64,000 bases of DNA, taken from Perca fluviatilis. Lineage: Eukaryota > Chordata > Actinopteri > Perciformes > Percidae. Made by a program: the position numbers and the translations under genes. This document shows positions 21,470-32,298 of this stretch, one piece after another (position 1 is the stretch's first letter; every line of letters begins with the position of its first letter). The stretch is taken from NCBI RefSeq assembly GCF_010015445.1, contig NC_053134.1:2097620-2161619 (forward strand), in the 5' to 3' direction. Below the pieces are notes generated by a model. It did not search any database, had not been told where the DNA came from, and saw only the letters and a program-made list of their open reading frames with translations.

Positions 21470-23850
21470 AAACTGAGTAAAGAGTAAAGCAACGTAAAGA
21501 GTAAAGCAGCGGTAAGAGTAAAATGATAAAGTTAAATGCGATAAAGTAAAATGCTTGATAAAGTAATGCGTGATAAAATGTAAAATAAAACAAAAACGTA
21601 AAGTAAAAACAGCAGTAAAAGAGTAAAGCAACAAAGCAAAAAAAAATAAAGCAACAGTAAAAGTAAAAGCAAAACAGAAAGTAAAAGCAACGTAAAAGTA
21701 AAGCACAATAAAGCGTAAAAGCAAAAAGTAGAAATAAAACAAGCGTAAAGTAATGAAGTAAAGCATAAAAGTAAGCGCATAAAGTAAAAGTAATGCAAAG
21801 TAAAGTAAAGTAAAGTTAAGTAACATACAGTAAAGCAACGTAAAGTAAAGCAACGTAAAGTAAAAGTAAGTAAGTAAAGCAAGTAAAAATGCTTATAAAA
21901 GTAAAATAGCAGTAATTAATGTAAAAGTAAAAACAAGAGTAAAACAACGTAAAGTAAAATAGCGTGTAAAAGTAAAGCAATGTAAAGTAAAGCAACGTAA
22001 AGTAAAGCAACGTAAAGTAAAGTAATGTAAAGTAAAGCAATGTAAAGTAACGTAAAGTAAAGTAATGTAAAGTAAAGCAATGTAAAGTAACGTAAAGTAA
22101 AGTAACGTAATGTAAAGTAATGTAATGTAATGTAATGTAAAATGCTGAAATGCTTGTAGAGTAAAAGAATTAAAAAGTAGTAAAGTAAAAGAGTAATGTA
22201 AAGAATAAAAGCAATGTAAAGAATGCGATAAAGAGTAAGTAATGTAATGTAAAAGTAAAAAGTAAAATTAAAAATGCGTGATAAAATTAAAAGTAAAATG
22301 CTTGTCGTGTAAGAGAGTAAAGTAAAATGCTAAAAGTAAGAGTAAAGTGCGTGTCGTGTGCGTAATAAAGTAGCGTAAAAAGTAAAGTAAAGAAGTAAAA
22401 GTAGCAGTAAAAATGCGTGATAAGAGTAAAATGCTTGTCTTGTCTTGTCTTGATACGTGATAAAAAATGCTTGATAAAAATGAAATGCTTGTTAATGTAA
22501 TGTAATGTAAAAAGTAAGTAACATACGTTAAGTAAGTAAATAAAGTAAGTAAAAAGAGTAAAAGTAATGTAAAATGTAACATGCTTGATAAAGAATGCTT
22601 GATAAAAGAGTAAGTGGCATGTAATGTAATGTAATGTAATGTAAAATGTAGCATGTTTTATAACATTAAAAGTAAAAGTAATGTAAAAAGTAAAGTAAAA
22701 TTAAAAATGTTAATGTAAAATGCTTAAATGCTTGTGTAAAGTAAAAAGTAGTAATGTAAAAGTAATGTAAAAGTAAAGCAATGTAAAATGCTTGTAAAAG
22801 AGTAAAGTGTAATGTAAAAATTAAAGAGTAAAAGTAAAAATTAAAAGTAAGAGTAAAGTAAAAATGCTGTAAAGAGTAAAGGTAAAATGCTTGTCTGATA
22901 AAAAGTAAAGTAAAAGAATGCGATAAAAATGCTTATAAAAAGAATTAAAAGAGTAAAAGTAGCGGTAAAGGTAAGAATGCGTTGAAGTAAAATGCTGATA
23001 AAGTATCTTGATAATGTAATGTAATGTAAAATGTAACATACTGTCACTAAAAAAGTAATGTAAAGTAGAAGTAAGAAGTAAAAGAAGTAATGTAATGTAA
23101 TGTAATGTAAAATGTGTTGTACTTTGTGATAACATAAAGTAAAAATGTAAATGTAAAGAGTAAAAGTAATGTAAAGTAAAAATGCTTGTGCTTGTGCTTG
23201 TGTAATGTAAAAAAATGTAATGTAAAAAATAAGTAATGTAAAAGTAATGTAAAGTAATGTAAAGTAAAGCAATGTAAAGTAACGTAAAGTAAAGTAAAGT
23301 AATGTAATGTAAAGTAAAGTAAAGTAATGTAATGTAATGTAAAGTAAAAATGCTTGATAAGTAAAAGAGTAAAATGTAAAAAAGTAAAAGTAAAAGTAAA
23401 GTAAAAGTAAAATAAAATGCAGTAAAAGGTAAAGTAAAAATTAAAATTAAGTAACGTAAAAGTAAAATTAAAAGAAATAAAAGAGTAAAATACTTGTCGT
23501 GATAAAAAGTAACGATAAAAATGCGTGATAAAATGCGTAAAATGCTATTAAATGCGTGTAAATGTGTAATGTAATGTAATGTAAAAAATGCGTAACATAC
23601 GTAAAAGTAAAGTAATGTAAAATAGAAAGTAAAAGAGTAAAAGTAGAAAGAAGTAAAATGCGTAAAAAGTAATGTAAAATGTAAAAAAGTAAAGAAGTAA
23701 TGTAATGTAATGTAATGTAATGTAAAGTAACATAACGTAACGTAACGTAAAGTAATGTACAGTAAAGCAACGTAAAGTAAAGCAACGTAACATAAAGCAA
23801 CGTAAAGTAAAGCAACGTAAAGTTAAGTAGCGTAAAGTTAAGAGCGTAAA
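21470..23850. repeat. 2.4-kb GTAAA/GTAAT/GTAAC pentamer array
   Basis: Degenerate (AAAGT)n, (AATGT)n and (AACGT)n units with recurrent AAAATGCTTGATAAAA insertions. Purine/A-rich on plus, T/C-rich on minus. The minus-strand frames (Leu/Phe/Tyr/Thr-rich, up to 151 residues) look membrane-like only because of T-rich composition. Confidence 0.95.
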
Positions 23851-23929
23851 AAGGTTCATAACCCTATAAGATAAGATAATACTTTACTGTCTTTTACACA
23901 AGGGTTACAGAACATTGTCTGTAAATATG

Positions 23930-24348
23930 CTTTTTGCACTTTTTGAAAACGTTTTTGTCCCTCTTTTCAACACTCTTTTTATTCATGGTAAATAAAACTA
24001 ATTTAAATGGCATTATACCTAATTTTTAGTTTGGAAAAAAAGCAGAAATTATGAATTATTTTGACTAATAGAATAGATCAGAGGATGTTGAGTGGATCAC
24101 AGTCTGGTTTATGTCAAAGTTTGGTCAAGATGCGGCTTTGAAACCATTTTAAAAATTATTTTCAAATGCTGTGAAATTAAATAAAACAACATGGATGCAT
24201 GGATGTATATGTTGTATGGTTTCCATACAACGTACATGTATGCATCCATGTTATTTCGGGGCAATTTGGTTGTATGAAACCCATATTTCTGATATAAAAA
24301 AACCTTCAAAACGGGTCAAATTTGACCCAAGGACAACAGGAGAGTTAA
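23930..24348. mobile_element. TTAACCC-family MITE with internal hairpin
   Basis: Right end GGACAACAGGAGAGTTAA preceded by GGGTCAAATTTGACCCAAGG. Internal arms around 24190-24250 (CATGGATGCATGGATGTATA and the inverse) form a stem of about 30 bp. Left end degraded. Confidence 0.65.
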
Positions 24349-24930
24349 TCAAAGTTGTCGTTTGATGGTTTTCAGTGCTGTTTTGCATCAGTTCACACTC
24401 ATTTTAAACCAGTCGCAGCTCTTGGTTGTTGTGAATAGTATGTCCCTGCCGTGTTGATAATAATATGGAAAATTCCAACATAATTGTTAATGTTAGCTTG
24501 TGTAACTCCTCGGGCCTGTTTACCATCTGATAATTATTGCTTTGCGGCAGGTAGGAATCTGTGTGCACGCTGCGTGATGTCAGTTCACATGACAGAAGCT
24601 TTTCTTCTTTGTAATTCTTTGCAGCGTCTTCAAAAGAAATCTACAAAACAAAAACATGACATATCCTCTTCAGTACTGTCGGCTTCCTCCTCCCCGCTCC
24701 GCTGCACGTCTCTGACACACAGAAAAACGCAGCGAAGCATTATTATGTCAGCATATTATCTCCACTTGACAATTTCCAGCTGAACAATACAGTTTTTCTC
24801 CCATTCACGGAAGCAGAATTGGACTGCAGGCCGCCTTTAATTAGGGCTCAAACGTGCTCCGTTCAATAGCCGAGCTGTTTCTTTGTGGCGCGTGCTGCTG
24901 CAGGATTGCTCGGTTGTGTTGCAGAGACCA
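24349..24930. promoter_or_regulatory. Unique sequence, candidate conserved non-coding element
   Basis: Non-repetitive, with GATAATTATTGCTTTG, GCCGCCTTTAATTAGGGCTC and TATTATGTCAGCATATTATC. No coding exon was recognised. Conservation is untested. Confidence 0.3.
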
Positions 24931-25079
24931 CTCGCTGAAAAAGAAACTTGTGTTCATTTATTTGTGGAGAAAAAGAAGAAGAAGAAGCAGCTCTCGGTGA
25001 GGGAACTGGGTCACAGCCTCAGCAGAGCAACATTTACCTCCGAGAGGCGATACGTGTAACCATTCATCGCTCTGGATCG

Positions 25080-25350
25080 ATATTCGGGGTGGGACAAAAT
25101 ATCGATACGGCCATACAAGGGTTGAACTTTGGCTTCAACATTGGGAGGGGGGTAGAGATGTCCACTTTTGAGCAAAATTTAAATTATGAACACTTCATTT
25201 TCTGCATTATGGTGAATGTTTCTGCACTTTGTGCCATTTTCTGAATCGAGTTAAGGTGCAAATGTATTTATTTATGTAAAGGAAATTATAAAAGGGTTTT
25301 TGGGGTGGGTTGCACTGGCCAGTTTTGATTATTGGGGAGGGAGGGTTGTA
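25080..25350. mobile_element. Left part of a repeat split by the next element
   Basis: GGGGTGGGACAAAATATCGA and AGGGTTGTAAC at the left, then continuing after 27685 as GTTGTAACCCCTCCCCC and GCGGCAATATATCGCTG. A degraded ATATCG-rich repeat hosting 25353-27685. Confidence 0.4.
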
Positions 25351-25352
25351 AC

Positions 25353-27685
25353 CATAGACTGTATATTAATGGACAAGGCAAGTGTGACGTCACCCATTGG
25401 TTGGTGGAGATCTGCTATGAGTCGTCGAGTTTGCCGTTATACGGGCGCAGCCATCGTAGTCGCGGATGTGACGATTTTAGACGAGAGGGAGGAGTGAGGG
25501 AGGAGAGAGGGAGGAGCCATGTTACGTTACACACTTTCACTGGCAATCACATCATAGCCACGCCCTAAAACACCCCCTGCTTTATCGCTGATTTTAAAAT
25601 CAACGAGACCATCATTCAAAAAATTATCATCATTCTGTGTTGCAGAAGACTTAAAACTAGAGATTGAGACGATAAACTCATTATGGAAATGTTTACTGAG
25701 GTAATTAGTAATTAGTATGAGAAAAAAAATGTAATTTTAACTATATCGGTCTCGGGTCGGGCTCGGTTACTGCTCTGTCGGACGCCGGCCGGGCCCTGAC
25801 AGAAAAATGCGGTCCGATCCGCACTCTATTTTGCAACGTGTTGCCCCCTGCTGGAATTCAGATAGAAAGCAGGTTTAAGGAGTCTCCCCCTGCAGGAATT
25901 AAGATATAATGCAGGTTTAAGGAGTCTCCCCCTGCTGGAATTCAGATATAATGCAGGTTTAAGGAGTCTCCCCCTGCTGGAATTCAGATATAATGCAGGT
26001 TTAAAGAGTCTCCCCCTGCAGGAATTAAGATATAATGCAGGTTTAAGGAGTCTCCCCCTGCTGGAATTAAAATATAATACAGGTTTAAGGAGTCTCCCCC
26101 TGCAGGAATTCAGATATAATGCAGGTTTAAGGAGTCTCCCCCTGCAGGAATTCAGATAGGATGCAGGTTTAAGGAGTCTCCCCCTGCAGGAATTAAGATA
26201 TAATGCAGGTTTAAGGAGTCTCCCCTGCAGGAATTCAGATATAATGCAGGTTTAAGGAGTCCCCCCTGCAGAAATTCAGATAGGATGCAGGTTTAAGGAG
26301 TCTCCCCTGCAGGAATTAAGATATAATGCAGGTTAAAGGAGTCTCCCCTGCTGGAATTAAAATATAATACAGGTTTAAGGAGTCTCCCCTGCAGGAATTC
26401 AGATATAATGCAGGTTTAAGGAGTCTCCCCCTGCAGGAATTCAGATAGGATGCAGGTTTAAGGAGTCTCCCCCTGCAGGAATTAAGATATAATGCAGGTT
26501 TAAGGAGTCTCCCCCTGCAGGAATTCAGATATAATGCAGGTTTAAGGAGTCTCCCCCTGCAGGAATTCAGATAGGATGCAGGTTTAAGGAGTCTCCCCCT
26601 GCAGGAATTAAGATATAATGCAGGTTTAAGGAGTCTCCCCCTGCAGGAATTCAGATAGGATGCAGGTTTAAGGAGTCTCCCCTGCAGGAATTCAGATAGG
26701 ATGCAGGTTTAAGGAGTCTCCCCCGCGGAATTGAGATATAATGCAGGGTTAAGGAGTCTCCCGCAGGAATTAAGATAGGATGCAGTTTTAAGGGAATTTC
26801 AGAATATAATGAAGGGTTAAGGAGTTTCTCCCCCGCAGGAATTAAGATAGGATGCAGGTTTAAGGAGTTCTCCCCCGCAGGAATTGAGATATAATGCAGG
26901 TTTAAGGAGTCTCAGCCCCTGCAGCAGGAATTAGATAGAATGCGGGTTTAAGGAGTCTCCCCCTGCTGGAAGTAAAATATAATGCAGGTTTAAGGAGTCT
27001 CCCCTGCTGGAATTAAAATATAATACAGGTTTAAGGAGTCTCCCCTGCAGGAATTCAGATATAATGCAGGTTTAAGGAGTCTCCCCTGCAGGAATTAAGA
27101 TATAATACAGGTTTAAGGAGTCTCCCCTGCAGGAATTAAGATATAATGCAGGTTTAAGGAGTCTCCCCCTGCAGGAATTCAGATATAATGCAGGTTTAAG
27201 GAGTCTCCCCCTGCAGGAATTAAGATATAATGCAGGTTTAAGGAGTCTCCCCCTGCAGGAATTAAGATATAATGCAGGTTTAAGGAGTCTCCCCCTGCAG
27301 GAATTCAGATATAATGCAGGTTTAAGGAGTCTCCCGCTGCAGGAATTCAGATAGGATGCAGGTTTAAGGAGTCTCCCCCTGCAGGAATTAAGATATAATG
27401 CAGGTTTAAGGAGTCTCCCCCTGCTGGATTTTCAGATATAATGCAGGTTTAAGGAGTCTCCCCCTGCTGGAATTAAGATATAATGCAGGTTTAAGGAGTC
27501 TCCCACTGCTGGAATTAAGATATAATGCAGGTTTAAGGAGTCTCCCCCTGCTGGAATTAAGATATAATGCAGGTTTAAGGAGTCTCACCCTGCAGGAATT
27601 CAGATAGGATGCAGGTTTAAGGCACTTCAGCATTTGCAGCACTTCGCTGAACCGGATGCTCTGTCCACTAATTTTACAGTCAATG
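25353..27685. mobile_element. hAT-like MITE (CATAGACTGTA ends) inflated by a 42-bp array
   Basis: Ends CATAGACTGTATATTAATGG and TCCACTAATTTTACAGTCAATG-type inverse. Perfect 8-bp duplication GTTGTAAC at 25345-25352 and 27686-27693. The left 490 bp include GTGACGTCACCC and a GC-rich part. The remaining 1.8 kb is the tandem array, so the 2333-bp size is mostly satellite. Confidence 0.85.
25845..27620. repeat. 42-bp minisatellite, about 42 copies
   Basis: Unit contains GAATTCAGATATAATGCAGG and TTTAAGGAGTCTCCCCCTGC. Variants (AATTAAGATATAAT, AATTCAGATAGGAT, AATTAAAATATAAT) alternate in blocks, indicating higher-order duplications. Units are degraded near 26720-26940. Confidence 0.95.
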
Positions 27686-27693
27686 GTTGTAAC

Positions 27694-28143
27694 CCCTCCC
27701 CCATTCCACCTGTAAATTATGCCTAGGCGGCAATATATCGCTGTCCTTCTTCGTAGGATAGGATAACCGATACGCTGCCAACAAATATCGATTTTAATGA
27801 ATAAAAGAAGGCGTTCTGAATAGATTTCCCTGGGCCCAGCGCTGCTACTTTATGGCTCCTCGAAGGTGGCGCTCAACACGTGAACGAGGGAAACTTGAAC
27901 ACAAGTTAACGAGCCAAAGAGGAAGAGGCTTTGAACGGGATGGCGGGCAGCAGTTTGAGGAAAATAACAGATGCCCCAACCAAAGTCTGGACCCACACTG
28001 TTAGAAAAGTCCGTAATATATTGCAATATATTGCGATTTCTGAGCTGTTAGATGTTAAACAAAAAGGATCTTCCACTGTTCCAACAATCACCACTCTGGT
28101 TTGGTTGAAATAAACCCTTAATTCACCCATTTACATGTGGAGA
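27694..28143 (+). mobile_element. Left flank of dispersed repeat 'A' (interrupted by Tc1)
   Basis: 27694-27800 belongs to the ATATCG-rich repeat. From about 28068, TTCCACTGTTCCAACAATCA through CCCATTTACATGTGGAGATA matches, inverted, 39697-39772. Confidence 0.6.
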
Positions 28144-28145
28144 TA

Positions 28146-29771
28146 CAGTGCCTTGCGGAAAGTATTCGGCCCCTTGAACGCTTCGACCTTTTGCCACATT
28201 TCAGGCCTCAAACATAAAGATATAAAACTGTAATTTTTTGTGAAGAATCAACAACAAGTGGGTCCCAATTATGAAGTGGAACGAAATTCATTGGCTATTT
28301 CAAACTTTTTTAACAAATAAAAAACTGAAAAAGTGGGCGTGCAAAATTATTCAGCCCCTTTACTTTCAGTGCAGCAAACTCTCTCCAGAAGTTCAGTGAG
28401 GATCTCTGAATGATCCAATGTTGACCTAAATGACTAATGATGATAAATAGAATCCAGCTGTGTGTAATCAAGTCTCCGTATAAATGCACCTGCTCTGTGA
28501 TAGTCTCAGAGGTCCGTGTAAAGCAGAGAGCATCATGAAGAACAAAGGAACACACCAGGCAGGTCCGAGATACTGTTGTGGAGAAGTTTAAAGCCGGTTT
28601 GGATACAAAAGATTTCCCAAGCTTTAAACATCCCAAGGGGCACTGTGCAAGCGATAATATTGAAATGGAAGGAGTATCGGACCACTACAAATCTACGAAG
28701 ACCCGGCCGTCCCTCTAAACTTTCAGCTCATACATTGAGAAGACTGATCAGAGATGCAGCCAAGAGGCCCATGATCACTCTGGATGAACTGCAGAGATCT
28801 ACAGCTGAGGTGGTAGACTCTGTCCATAGGACAAAAATCAGTCGTATACTGCACAAATCTGGCCTTTATGGAAGAGTGGCAAGAAGAAAGCCATTTCTTA
28901 AAGATATCCATAAAAAGTGTCGTTTAAAGTTTGCCAAAAGCCACCTGGGAGACACACCAAACATGTGGAAGAAGGTGCTGTGGTCAGATGAAACCAAAAT
29001 CGAACTTTTTGGCAACAATGCAAAACGTTATGTTTGGCGTAAAAGCAACACAGCTCATCACCCTGAACACACCATCCCCACTGTCAAACATGGTGGTGGC
29101 AGCATCATGGTTTGGGCCTGCTTTTCTTCAGCAGGGACAGGGAAGATGGTTAAAATTGATGGGAAGATGGATGGAGCCAAATACAGGACCATTCTGGAAG
29201 AAAACCTGATGGAGTCTGCAAAAGACCTGAGACTGGGACGGAGATTTTTCTTCCAACAAGACAATGATCCAAAACATAAAGCAAAATCTACAATGGACTG
29301 GTTCACAAATAAACATATCCAGGTGTTAGAATGGCCAAGTCAAAGTCCAGACCTGAATCCAATCGAGAATCTGTGGAAAGAACTGAAAACTGCTGTTCCA
29401 ACAAACGCTCTCCATCCAACCTCACTGAGCTCGAGCTGTTTTGCAAGGAGGAATGGGCAAAAATGTCAGTCTCCGATGTGCAAAACTGATAGAGACATAC
29501 CCCAAGCGACTTACAGCTGTAATCGCAGCAAAAGGTGGCGCTACAAAGTATTAACTTAAGGGGGCTGAATAATTTTGCCGCCCAATATTTCAGTTTTTAT
29601 TTGTTAAAAAAGTTTGAAATATCCAATAAATTTCGTTCCACTTCATGATTGTGTCCCACTTGTTGTTGATTCTTCACAAAAAATTACAGTTTTATATCTT
29701 TATGTTTGAGGCCTGAAATGTGGCAAAAGGTCGAAAAGTTCAAGGGGGCCGAATACTTACGCAAGGCACTG
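28146..29771 (+). mobile_element. Tc1/mariner transposon, near full length, 1626 bp
   Basis: Ends CAGTGCCTTGCGGAAAGTAT and the inverse GCAAGGCACTG with ITRs of about 213 bp (28146-28358 and 29560-29771). Flanked by TA at 28144-28145 and 29772-29773. An unoccupied copy of the target is at 39690-39700. It encodes one inactive transposase (28534-29554). Confidence 0.95.
28534..29554 (+). pseudogene. Tc1 transposase, frameshifted
   Basis: A DD34E transposase with an N-terminal paired-like DNA-binding half (PRGTVQAIILKWKEY, GRPSKL) and a catalytic half. Visible catalytic motifs are LWSDETK (first Asp), QQDNDPKH (second Asp) and LNPIENLW (Glu). The frame changes at least four times: between 28545 and 28560, near 28605-28625, near 29395-29410, and at about 29484 just before LIETYPKRLTAV. 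The longest uninterrupted part is 28576-29559, whose C-terminal residues are out of frame. It cannot make active enzyme from this copy. Confidence 0.93.
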
Positions 29772-29773
29772 TA

Positions 29774-30237
29774 TGCTGGCTCTATACACGCTAAAAGTCC
29801 TGATTATTTACATGGAGTCTGGTGGAGATATGCTGGCTCTATACACGCTAAAAGTCCTGATTATTAACATGGAGTCTGGTGGAGATATGCTGGCTCTATA
29901 CACCGCTAAAAGTCCTGATTATTTACATGGAGTTTGGTGGAGATATGCTGGCTCTATACACGCTAAAAAGTCCTGATTATTTACATGGAGTCTGGTGGAG
30001 ATATGCTGGCTCTATACACGCTAAAAAGTCCTGATTATTTACATGGAGTCTGGTGGAGATATGCTGGCTCTATACACGCTAAAAGTCCTGATTATTTACA
30101 TGGAGTCTGGTGGAGACATGCTGGCTCTATACACGCTAAAAGTCCTGATTATTTACATGGAGTCTGGTGGAGATATGCTGGCTCTATACACACTAAAAGT
30201 CCTGATTATTTACATGGAGTCTGGTGGAGTTTGGTGA
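29774..30237 (+). repeat. 57/58-bp minisatellite, about 8 copies (copy A)
   Basis: Unit contains TGCTGGCTCTATACACGCTA, AAAGTCCTGATTATTTACAT and GGAGTCTGGTGGAGATA. The same unit forms an inverted array at 39176-39700 and a single unit at 40013-40050. Confidence 0.95.
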
Positions 30238-30570
30238 TGGTGATTTCGGGGCTGTTTCATGTTAAACTAAAAGGATCTTACTCTTTAACTAAAAGGTCTA
30301 TCTCTGTAGGGATCCATCCCATAATGTTGTCAGACACTTAGAATAATAATCTGAGTCTGTCAGCAGCAACAACAGAACTTTTAGTGGACGCTAACTGACT
30401 GAACATTTGTCCTGTAGGGTTACATTACAGCTCGGTTCACGGCTGCCAGTTACAGCGATCTCGCTCAATACTGTCATGTGAATACTGGAAGATTTTTGTT
30501 CACTTAGGCATAAAAAAATGGGAAAATAGGGTCCAGGTTGGAAAAAAATAAAAATGACCCTTACATATAC
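30238..30570 (+). mobile_element. Right part of dispersed repeat 'A'
   Basis: TTTCGGGGCTGTTTCATG through TTAGTGGACGCTAACTGACTG, shared with 40050-40220 and, inverted, with 39046-39180. 30580-30700 shares TTCCTCAAGAAAAT with 10030. Confidence 0.75.
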
Positions 30571-30711
30571 AGTGTTTCCCTCTGTGGAAGACTTAGGAGC
30601 ACGTATTTGGTGGTGGGTTTAGGCGTCCTTCCTCAAGAAAATTTTACTTTTTTCAATAAAAAGTCGGTTTGTGTGTCTTTGTGGTAGTTTTGTGTCTCTT
30701 TTTCACATAAT

Positions 30712-31399
30712 TTAAAGGTCCCATGACATGGTGCTCTTTGGATGCTTTTATATAGGCCTTAGTGGTCCCCTAATACTGTATCTGATGTCTCTTTTATATA
30801 GGCCTTAGTGGTCCCCTAATACTGTATCTGAAGTCTCTTTTATATAGACCTTAGTGGTCCCCTAATACTATATCTGAAGTCTCTTTTATATAGGCCTTAG
30901 TGGTCCCCTAATACTGTATCTGCAGTCTCTTTTATATAGGCCTTAGTGGTCCCCTAATACTATATCTGAAGTCTCTTTTATATAGGCCTTAGTGGTCCCC
31001 TAATACTGTATCTGAAGTCTCTTTTATATAGGCCTTAGTGGTCCCCTAATACTGTATCTGAAGTCTCTTTTATATAGACCTTAGTGGTCCCCTAATACTG
31101 TATCTGACCAACTGCCACTTTGCTCGTTTGAAAGCCATGATCTCTCTCTCTCATGGGTGGGCCAAATTCTCCGGGTGGGCAAAGCAGAGAAAGGGGAGGT
31201 AACCTTGCCCCTTATGACCTCACAAAGAGAAGATTCCTGATTGGCCCATCTGAGCTTTCATTTTCTCAAAGGCAGAGCAGGATACCCAGGGCTCGGTTTA
31301 CACCTATCACCATTTCTAGTCACTGGGGGACCATAGGCAGGCTGGGGGAACACATATTAATGTTAAAAAGTGAAATTTTCATGGCATGGGACCTTTTAA
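30712..31399. mobile_element. TTAA MITE (TTAAAGGTCCCATGACATGG family) with 46-bp array
   Basis: Left end TTAAAGGTCCCATGACATGG, right end CATGGCATGGGACCTTTTAA. TTAA sites at 30712 and 31396. A familiar percomorph MITE. The right half holds the usual non-repetitive interior and the left half carries the array. Confidence 0.9.
30745..31108. repeat. 46-bp minisatellite, about 8 copies
   Basis: Unit contains TCTTTTATATAGGCCTTAGT and GGTCCCCTAATACTGTATCTG. Internal to the TTAA MITE. Confidence 0.95.
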
Positions 31400-31904
31400 G
31401 ACCATTATTATCACCATATATGTATCTAAAACGTTGGTAAAACTAGAGCAGATAAATAAATAACAAAATGTAAAGCTAAAGAAGTCCGACTACAGTCATT
31501 AGCAACTAAAAGCCTTTTAGTTTCATTCATTCTTAGAGCTCAGGTGCTGCACCTAGACCTTATAATGGCACGGGAAAACCTGCAGATATATCCCAGTATT
31601 GGTATACAGTAAAGTGTAGTTAGTGTGTGCATGTGGCCTGTGTTTTTTAGTTCAGTGTTTTCTGTGCTGAGATCTCGGCTGCCAGCTCTGGCTGACATTT
31701 ATGTCAACCTCTCATAAGCCCAAAGACACAATCCTTACAAATGTCAGAGAATCTTTTCATCAGCAGTGAAGGATATGTTCTTGGCGTGCGCTCCAGCTTG
31801 CACGGTGCAACGCTGTTTGCCAAGCATCCATTTAGAAAAGACCAAATAAAAATGTCAGTGCACCTCTTCAGTGATGAAGTGTCTCCGCTGATTTTAGGAC
31901 ACAT
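31400..31904. other. Intergenic, partly repeat-related
   Basis: 31400-31560 shares short blocks with 7190-7320 and 11150-11230. 31640-31904 is unique-looking, non-coding. Confidence 0.45.
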
Positions 31905-32298
31905 TTAACCCTTGTTTTGTCTTGCCGTCAACCATGCAACTTTTTGTTTTTCTGGGGGTTCTTTTCAACGTTTTGGTCGTCTTTTTTTTGGCACTTTTTG
32001 TCGTTTTTCACCGCATGTTTTTGAAGCTTTTCTCAATGATATTTGTCACTTTTTTTGAGACTTTTGTCACTTTTTCTCAATGATTTTGAAATTATTTTCT
32101 TCAAATGCTATACAATTGAATAAAACCCCCCAAATTCAATGAAAGTAGTGAACTGATCAGTTATGACATTACATTACATACATAGCGTTGTACAGTTATT
32201 TCTTTTTGACAATTTGGTTGAAAGAAAACCCAAATTTCTGATATAGAAACTGTTTTGAAAATGGGTCAGATTTGAACCGAGGTCAACAGGAGGGATAA
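31905..32298 (+). mobile_element. TTAACCC-family MITE
   Basis: TTAACCCTTGTTTTGTCTTG at the left; GAGGTCAACAGGAGGGATAA at the right (degenerate TTAA). Internal T-rich GTCACTTTTT motifs resemble the 21-bp minisatellite unit. Confidence 0.75.

Noticed and set aside
21398..23859. Membrane-protein-like Leu/Phe/Tyr frames on the minus strand
   Set aside because: T-rich pentamer array; hydrophobic residues follow from TTT/CTT/TAC codons.
24931..25080. Start of a 98-residue plus frame (24948-25244)
   Set aside because: Begins in unique DNA with a GAA run and continues into a degraded repeat; no splice sites or homology.
28576..29559. Intact Tc1 transposase of 327 residues
   Set aside because: The uninterrupted stretch lacks the family N-terminus and its end is frame-shifted; at least four indels relative to the family.
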